From Spirochaetaceae bacterium (lineage in GTDB: Bacteria; Spirochaetota; Spirochaetia; SZUA-6; Fen-1364), in assembly GCA_003170115.1 (NCBI GenBank), contig PMZS01000241.1, positions 206-9,888 of the forward strand: a stretch of DNA of 9,683 nt. The letters are read 5' to 3'. Shown piece by piece: positions 5,560-9,683 of this stretch (the first letter of the stretch is position 1; each line of letters opens with the position of its first letter). The notes beneath the pieces are model-generated. The model did not search any database, was not told the DNA's origin, and was given only the letters and a program-made list of their open reading frames with translations. Made by a program: the position numbers and the translations under genes.

Positions 5560-8169
5560 ATGGGGCTTCTCACGGGACAGGGTGACCTCATCGCGTTCTT
5601 TTCTCTTTCCGCCTGCGTTGTCTGTGCCACGCACTGCGTGGTGCTGAGCGGGCAGGAAGCGCCCGAGCGCCGCTGGATGTCTTTCTTCAACTTCTACCTC
5701 TTGCAGGGACTCGCGGTAATCTGGATCCTCGTTTTTCCCGTGCCCGCCGGCAGGCCGGGGGGAGCATTCGTCGCGCCGGCACTTCAACTGTTCTCCTTCG
5801 CCAACCTGTTCTCCTTCGCGTCCGCGCCGCCGGCAGGCCGGCGACGCAAAGCCGCGATACTCGCGGTCGTCCTGACTCTGACAGCGGCGTGCACCACCGC
5901 GGGGCTGCTTTTCGGGCCGGCGATTTTTTCGGTTCTTTCCATCCTCCTGATGGCGTTCCCCGGGGCTGCGTTGGGAATGCGCTGGCTGTTTTCCGCTTCC
6001 GGCGTGCGAACCCCCGGCAGACCATTGCTGGTGGTTCACGGATGGACGCTTGCAGCTTTTGGCCTGATTGCGCTCGCAGCCTCCGCGGGTGAAGCATTCT
6101 TCCCCGGCAGGGTGGATGACGCGCTCCTCGCCGCGCGGGCGATCTCAACGCTTGCGCTGGCCATCAGCCTCTCCTTGTTCGCCTGGCGCTCTTTCGAGCA
6201 CGCAAGCCGCGGTTTCGGCTGGTCGCCTGTTCGGATCACGATTCTGTGCATCTATCTCGCCCTGCCACTCGTGCTGGTGCTCGGAACCCTGGTCGCCGTC
6301 AGATTTGGTGAGCAGGCAACGGAGGACCTGGGCACAAGTCTGGAAGCTGATACGAATGCCATCCTTTACACGTTCACGGCACTGACGCGCGAAATCGAAC
6401 GCGACACCGCCATCGTTGCGGGATCACCGCAAGTTGAGGCTTTCCTGCTGCGCCCGGACGAATCGCAGCGCACGGAAGCGGAAGAAGTGCTCAACCAGTT
6501 CGCCGGGACGTTAAAAGTGGACTGCTACCTGCTGGACGCGCACGGCAAGGCCGTTGCCGCTTCGGGCGCCTTGTCGGGCGGCATGTTCTACGGAGTGTCC
6601 CACGCAGGATCATCATTCGTCGCGGACGCTCTCCTGGGAAAAGAAGGCAGGTATCTCGGCGTCGACCCCGCAACTCATGAACGACGGTACTTTTGCACGT
6701 CGCCTGTCCGGGGCCCTGGAGCGTCGGTGGCAGGCGTGGCGCTCACCGTGTGGAGCATCCCGTCCGACTTTCTCCTGACCGATCCCGCGGAGGAAGCCTT
6801 TGTCGTCGATGCATCGGGGGTTATCTTTTTGTCCCGCGACCCTGACCTCGCTGGTCGCGCCCTTTGGGCAGCGCCCGCGGATGAGGGAGCCGTTGAACCT
6901 CTTCTGAAGGAAAACCCCGGTTATGGCACTCAAGTTTTCTGGCGCGGGGCCCCGTGGACACTGTCCCGCGCGTTTCTGAACTTCCCGGGCTGGTCCGTGG
7001 TTGTTGTCGGAGCGATGGATGAAGTCTTTCTCTACAGGCGGATGGGGTTCCTCGGGAGCCTGGTTGTGTTTCTCGTGATCAATGTGTTTCTGGCAGCGGG
7101 CCAGCTGAGCCAGCAGGGCGAATTGCGCATCAAGCGCTCAGAATCCCGGTATCGAGCGCTCGTCGAAGGTTCGCCGGACTGGATCAGCATCGTGGATTCT
7201 TCCGGAGCGTTCCTTTTCACCAATCTCGCGGGGCGCGCAAGCTTCGGTGACGAAGATCCGGCGCGAGCGATACAGATGGCATCTCGAGTGAGGGAGGCGG
7301 CGCGGACGGGAATCATTTCTTTCGAAACCTCGCTGTCGGTCGGCGGTGGCGGACCCAGGGTGTGGCGCATCACGCTGGTGCCGTTGCAGCCCGCGGAGAA
7401 CGTGGTGACGGCTATTCTCATCGGCAGCGATATCACGGAGATGCGGCAGGCCGAGGCCCGGCTCCTGCGGGCGGAGAGGCTTGCGGCCCTCGGGACCCTT
7501 GCCGCGGGAGTGGCCCACCAGTTCAACAACATCAACGCCGTGGCTCTTGGATACGTCCAGGTGCTGGAATCCGCAAAAGGAATGCCAGAGATCGCGAGAT
7601 GCTACCTGAAGTCGGTCCGTCAGGCACTCGAAAGGGCGGTCGATATCACCACGCACATCATGCCCCTTTCGGTGGCTCCCGGCGCAGATGAGGCGCACGT
7701 GCTTCTCGGTGACGTGATGCGCTCAGTGTCCACGTCCCTCGGGGCGGGCCTCGCCCGTGAAGGGGTGACCCTGGATCTGGCCCTCGAGGATGAGATGCCT
7801 GTCACGATCAACCGGCACCAGCTTGATTTCATCGTCGATGCGCTCCTGGTCAACGCCCGGCACGCGGTCCTGGGACAACCGGTGCGGAAGATCAATGTTC
7901 GCACGGGGACGCTTGACGGGCAGTCGTTTCTTCGCGTCCAGGACTCCGGCATCGGAATTGCCCGCGAAAGGCAGAGCAGCCTCTTCACCCCGTTTTTCTC
8001 GGAAAAAGGGGAGCACGCCTCCCCGGATTCGCCCCAGGCGCAGGTGCGCGGCGTGGGGCTGAGCCTTGCCGTATCTCACTCCATCGTGACCGGGAAAGGG
8101 GGGAGGATCGATGTGGAGAGCGCGCCCGGCGTCGGTTCAACGTTCACGGTCTGGCTGCCCGCCGAATGA
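5560..8169 (+). CDS. Membrane-bound sensor histidine kinase with multi-span N-terminus, dCache-like periplasmic domain and PAS domain
   Basis: An 869-aa kinase. About eight hydrophobic spans occupy residues 7-247 (near 7-30, 42-60, 70-88, 97-120, 121-141, 156-176, 189-208, 225-247). A periplasmic region (248-495) resembles double-Cache sensors of the DctB type, with GKEGRYLGVDPATHERRYF and SPVRG, closed by a final span (497-515). A PAS domain (about 528-628) and HisKA region follow, with phospho-acceptor His653 in GVAHQFNNIN, then an ATPase domain with N-box Asn765 (first N-box position is Asp760), G1 DSGIG, F-box LFTPFF and G2 GVGLSLA. The catalytic core is paralogous to that of the divergent soluble kinase. 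I choose ATG 5560 because GGAAG lies 5 nt upstream; the in-frame ATG at 5539 sits inside the -10 candidate and has no ribosome-binding site. No receiver domain or response regulator is present. Cache ligands are usually small metabolites; the one here is unknown. Confidence 0.93.
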   Translation: MGLLTGQGDLIAFFSLSACVVCATHCVVLSGQEAPERRWMSFFNFYLLQGLAVIWILVFPVPAGRPGGAFVAPALQLFSFANLFSFASAPPAGRRRKAAILAVVLTLTAACTTAGLLFGPAIFSVLSILLMAFPGAALGMRWLFSASGVRTPGRPLLVVHGWTLAAFGLIALAASAGEAFFPGRVDDALLAARAISTLALAISLSLFAWRSFEHASRGFGWSPVRITILCIYLALPLVLVLGTLVAVRFGEQATEDLGTSLEADTNAILYTFTALTREIERDTAIVAGSPQVEAFLLRPDESQRTEAEEVLNQFAGTLKVDCYLLDAHGKAVAASGALSGGMFYGVSHAGSSFVADALLGKEGRYLGVDPATHERRYFCTSPVRGPGASVAGVALTVWSIPSDFLLTDPAEEAFVVDASGVIFLSRDPDLAGRALWAAPADEGAVEPLLKENPGYGTQVFWRGAPWTLSRAFLNFPGWSVVVVGAMDEVFLYRRMGFLGSLVVFLVINVFLAAGQLSQQGELRIKRSESRYRALVEGSPDWISIVDSSGAFLFTNLAGRASFGDEDPARAIQMASRVREAARTGIISFETSLSVGGGGPRVWRITLVPLQPAENVVTAILIGSDITEMRQAEARLLRAERLAALGTLAAGVAHQFNNINAVALGYVQVLESAKGMPEIARCYLKSVRQALERAVDITTHIMPLSVAPGADEAHVLLGDVMRSVSTSLGAGLAREGVTLDLALEDEMPVTINRHQLDFIVDALLVNARHAVLGQPVRKINVRTGTLDGQSFLRVQDSGIGIARERQSSLFTPFFSEKGEHASPDSPQAQVRGVGLSLAVSHSIVTGKGGRIDVESAPGVGSTFTVWLPAE
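5744..5758 (+). repeat. In-gene palindromic repeat CCGCCGGCAGGCCGG, copy 1
   Basis: First of two exact 15-nt copies within the membrane kinase gene. It contains the inverted repeat CCGGC-AG-GCCGG. Here it is read as P-A-G-R-P (residues 62-66) in a predicted loop after the second membrane span. Confidence 0.7.
5827..5843 (+). repeat. In-gene palindromic repeat CCGCCGGCAGGCCGG, copy 2 with longer stem
   Basis: Second exact copy of the 15-nt word at 5744, 83 nt downstream and in a different reading frame, yet still encoding P-A-G-R (residues 91-94). Here the stem is a perfect 7 bp, CGCCGGC-AG-GCCGGCG (5828-5843). It falls in a basic loop (PPAGRRRK) between membrane spans. Confidence 0.7.
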
Positions 8170-8270
8170 TTTATCGATCAGGAAACTTCGATGCCGATCG
8201 ACAGCAGATATGACGTGCAGGCGTTGAAGATCTGATTGAGATCATCATCGAACAATACCGCCGTTCGGCT

Positions 8271-8519
8271 TTATCCTGGTCCATTCTCCCCGGAATCTCG
8301 TGATATTTTTTTGTAAGGACCTTTCATTCGATAGACAGACGCGTGCTCTTTCAGGTATTCAACAGTTTTTTTCGACACGGTGCGAGGCACCTTCGGTTTC
8401 TTCTCCAAGGCTGCGCCCAGCTCCTGGAGGAGCTCATGACTCAAAATGATTTCCTGCTGGTCAAGGCATAGCTCAAACACCGCATGGCACAGACCATGTG
8501 TGGCGAACGCCGCCCTGGA
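8271..8519 (-). pseudogene. Remnant of a PIN-domain toxin gene (COG1569-type toxin of a toxin-antitoxin pair)
   Basis: The frame carries AFATHGLCH, VFELCLDQQEIILSHELLQEL, KPKVPRTVSKKTVEYLKEHASV and then SRD. These match, in order and spacing, the N-terminal helices of PIN-family toxins (typically DTNVLVSAFATRGLC, then FELCL-x-LS-x-LEEL, then KVP, FLREHAEV and CRDPDDD). PIN toxins are Mg-dependent RNases using a ring of acidic residues. Here the first acidic motif (DTN) is absent: upstream residues read GPDGLEHSRA and the frame closes at a stop near 8571-8573. After SRD the protein ends within eight residues (SGENGPG, stop at 8271-8273), losing the C-terminal half; no other frame restores either end. 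A 69-aa piece could start at GTG 8480, without a visible ribosome-binding site, but would lack the active site. No antitoxin is seen. Lower GC than its surroundings suggests acquired DNA that has decayed. Confidence 0.6.
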
Positions 8520-8545
8520 GTGTTCCAGCCCGTCCGGGCCGGTTC

Positions 8546-8574
8546 TTGTCCGGCACCGGCGGCCGTGGTACTAT
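8546..8574 (+). promoter_or_regulatory. Candidate sigma-70-type promoter of the helicase gene
   Basis: TTGTCC (8546-8551), a 17-nt spacer and TACTAT (8569-8574) give four of six consensus matches in each box at ideal spacing, with an upstream TGG making an extended -10 (TGGTACTAT, 8566-8574). Transcription would begin near 8581, giving a leader of about 12 nt that holds the G-rich ribosome-binding site. Confidence 0.5.
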
Positions 8575-8592
8575 GGAAGCGGGGGGAGGGGG

Positions 8593-9683
8593 ATGCTGAC
8601 CGACATCATCGGGTCACTGCGTCGGGATCCGGAGTTCAGTGAAAGGGTGACCCACTGGGAAGTGATGCCTGCGCGGGAAGGCACGTACACGGACTTCCCG
8701 CCCGGTGTCGATCCTCGCATCTGCTCGGCGCTGAAAGCGCGCGGGATTGACCGGATCTACAGCCACCAGCGTGCAACCTGGAACGAGGTGCGCGCGGGCA
8801 GGAGCGTCGTCCTTGTCAGCCCCACCGCCTCGGGAAAGACGCTCGCGTACAACCTGCCCGTTCTCCAGGCGCTGCTCGAAGACCCCGATGCGCGCGCCTT
8901 GTACCTGTTTCCCACCAAGGCTCTTTCCCAGGACCAGCAGTCGGAGCTGAACGAGGTGGTGCTCGGCGGGGAGATCCCGGTGAAAGTCTTCACGTATGAC
9001 GGAGACACGCCCGGCTCCATTCGGATCTCGGCCCGGGACGAGGGCCGGATCATCATCACCAACCCCGACATGCTGCACACGGGGATCCTCCCCAATCATC
9101 CCAAATGGATAAAAGCCCTGAGTCATCTGCATTTCGTCGTCATCGACGAGATGCATTCCTACCGGGGTGTCTTCGGCTCCCACATGACGAGCGTCATCCG
9201 CCGGCTGAAGAGGATCGCGCGGTTCTACGGCGCAACGCCGGTCTTCATCTGCTGCTCCGCGACAATCGGCAACCCCCACGAACTGGCCGGCCGGATCCTC
9301 GAGCAGCAGACGACGCTCGTGGACGAGAACGGCTCTCCCTCGGGTGAAAGGCACTTCGTCCTGTACAATCCGCCGCTGGTGGACCGGGTGCAGGGCATCC
9401 GTCGCAGCGTCGTCCTGGAGAGCCAGAGGATTGCCACCCGCCTTCTCAAGGCGGGAGTGAAAACGATCGTCTTCGCACGCTCGCGCATCCGCACGGAGCT
9501 CATCGCCACGTACATCCGGGATTCCCTGAAAAGCTTCTTCACCGACAACCACGGGATCACGGTCCAGTCCTACCGGGGCGGTTACCTGCCCAACGAAAGG
9601 CGGGCCATCGAGAAGGGGCTCCGCGAGGGGAGCATCCAGGGCGTGGTGTCCACAAATGCCCTGGAGCTGGGAATCGACATCGG
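8593..9683 (+). CDS. YprA/MrfA-type superfamily 2 DEAD/DEAH helicase (COG1205; C-terminal part beyond window)
   Basis: The visible 363 residues are the first half of an ATP-dependent helicase. Motifs in order: Q-like YSHQ (56-59), motif I SPTASGKT (76-83), Ia FPTKAL (106-111), Ib TNPDMLH (156-162), motif II DEMH (185-188) followed by SYRGVFGSH, motif III SAT (222-224), IVFARSR (292-298), QSYRGGYLP (325-333) and motif V TNALELGID (354-362). The DEMHSYRGVFGSH and TNALELGID signatures place it with YprA/MrfA and Hrq1-like helicases, which normally continue to about 750 aa with a DUF1998 zinc-binding C-terminus. That part and motif VI lie beyond the right edge. B. subtilis MrfA acts in mitomycin damage repair as a 3'-5' helicase; the same role here is inferred. 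The ATG at 8593 follows a G-rich ribosome-binding stretch (8581-8592). The gene appears independent of the kinase and transporter genes. Confidence 0.92.
   Translation, partial: MLTDIIGSLRRDPEFSERVTHWEVMPAREGTYTDFPPGVDPRICSALKARGIDRIYSHQRATWNEVRAGRSVVLVSPTASGKTLAYNLPVLQALLEDPDARALYLFPTKALSQDQQSELNEVVLGGEIPVKVFTYDGDTPGSIRISARDEGRIIITNPDMLHTGILPNHPKWIKALSHLHFVVIDEMHSYRGVFGSHMTSVIRRLKRIARFYGATPVFICCSATIGNPHELAGRILEQQTTLVDENGSPSGERHFVLYNPPLVDRVQGIRRSVVLESQRIATRLLKAGVKTIVFARSRIRTELIATYIRDSLKSFFTDNHGITVQSYRGGYLPNERRAIEKGLREGSIQGVVSTNALELGIDI

Larger units (their letters stand above)
8170..8592. other. AT-richer intergenic gap containing a toxin-gene remnant and the helicase promoter
   Basis: This 423-nt gap is visibly lower in GC than the flanking genes, mostly at 8170-8400. 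Apart from the PIN-toxin remnant and the promoter described separately, I see no convincing gene. Short frames exist: a plus-strand frame of 14 codons at 8190, and a minus-strand frame ending at 8178 that could begin at TTG 8255 (LFDDDLNQIFNACTSYLLS...). Neither has a recognisable ribosome-binding site. A small hairpin GATCT-GATTG-AGATC (8229-8243) lacks a T-run, so no terminator for the kinase gene can be named. Confidence 0.6.

Noticed and set aside
8229..8243. Hairpin GATCT-GATTG-AGATC as a terminator of the membrane kinase gene
   Set aside because: The stem is only 5 bp and no T-run follows; the nearest T-run (about 8309-8315) has no stem before it.
8178..8255. Small minus-strand frame starting at TTG (LFDDDLNQIFNACTSYLLS...)
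   Set aside because: Only 25 codons, rare start codon, no ribosome-binding site and no recognised family; kept only as a note on the gap.
8614..9552. Minus-strand open frame of 312 codons
   Set aside because: It is the shadow of the helicase, whose motifs I to V are all in order on the plus strand.
1..9683. CRISPR arrays, tRNA or rRNA genes, transposases, phage genes
   Set aside because: No spaced direct repeats, cloverleaf-like segments, rRNA-like stretches or transposase motifs were seen on either strand; the window is almost wholly filled by the protein genes listed.

Overview
The window reads as a GC-rich bacterial chromosome segment, probably from a Gram-negative (diderm) organism. The substrate-binding protein has a cleavable signal peptide with no lipobox cysteine, so it would be free in the periplasm. 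The large PAS-rich histidine kinases resemble those of deltaproteobacterial and other environmental sensor-rich lineages, but the sequence does not settle the phylum.

Layout. Minus strand, 1-2730: an osmoprotectant-type ABC importer of the YehZYX/OsmU class, in the transcription order binding protein (2730-1807), permease (1780-584), ATPase (587 to beyond the left edge). Minus strand, 5481-2779: a 900-aa soluble histidine kinase with five PAS domains, ending 48 nt before the binding-protein start, so it may be co-transcribed with the importer. Plus strand, 5560-8169: a second, membrane-bound histidine kinase with an N-terminal multi-span region, a dCache-like periplasmic sensor and one PAS domain. 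8170-8592: a visibly AT-richer gap holding the remnant of a PIN-family toxin gene on the minus strand (about 8271-8519). Plus strand, 8593 to beyond the right edge: a YprA/MrfA (COG1205) superfamily 2 helicase.

How the parts relate. The two kinases are transcribed divergently from a 78-bp intergenic region. That region contains a perfect 9-bp inverted repeat whose two arms each read as an extended -10 element, suggesting a near-symmetric bidirectional promoter or operator. Their C-terminal kinase cores are clearly homologous and share unusual features: an H-box HQFNN with Gln where Asp or Glu is expected, and a long ATP-lid containing DSPQA. They look like paralogues with different sensor modules, one cytoplasmic and one periplasmic. 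No response regulator is in the window. A plausible but untested picture is a pair of sensors sharing one output, with one tied to uptake of a compatible solute such as glycine betaine.

The helicase looks unrelated to the rest and has its own candidate promoter.
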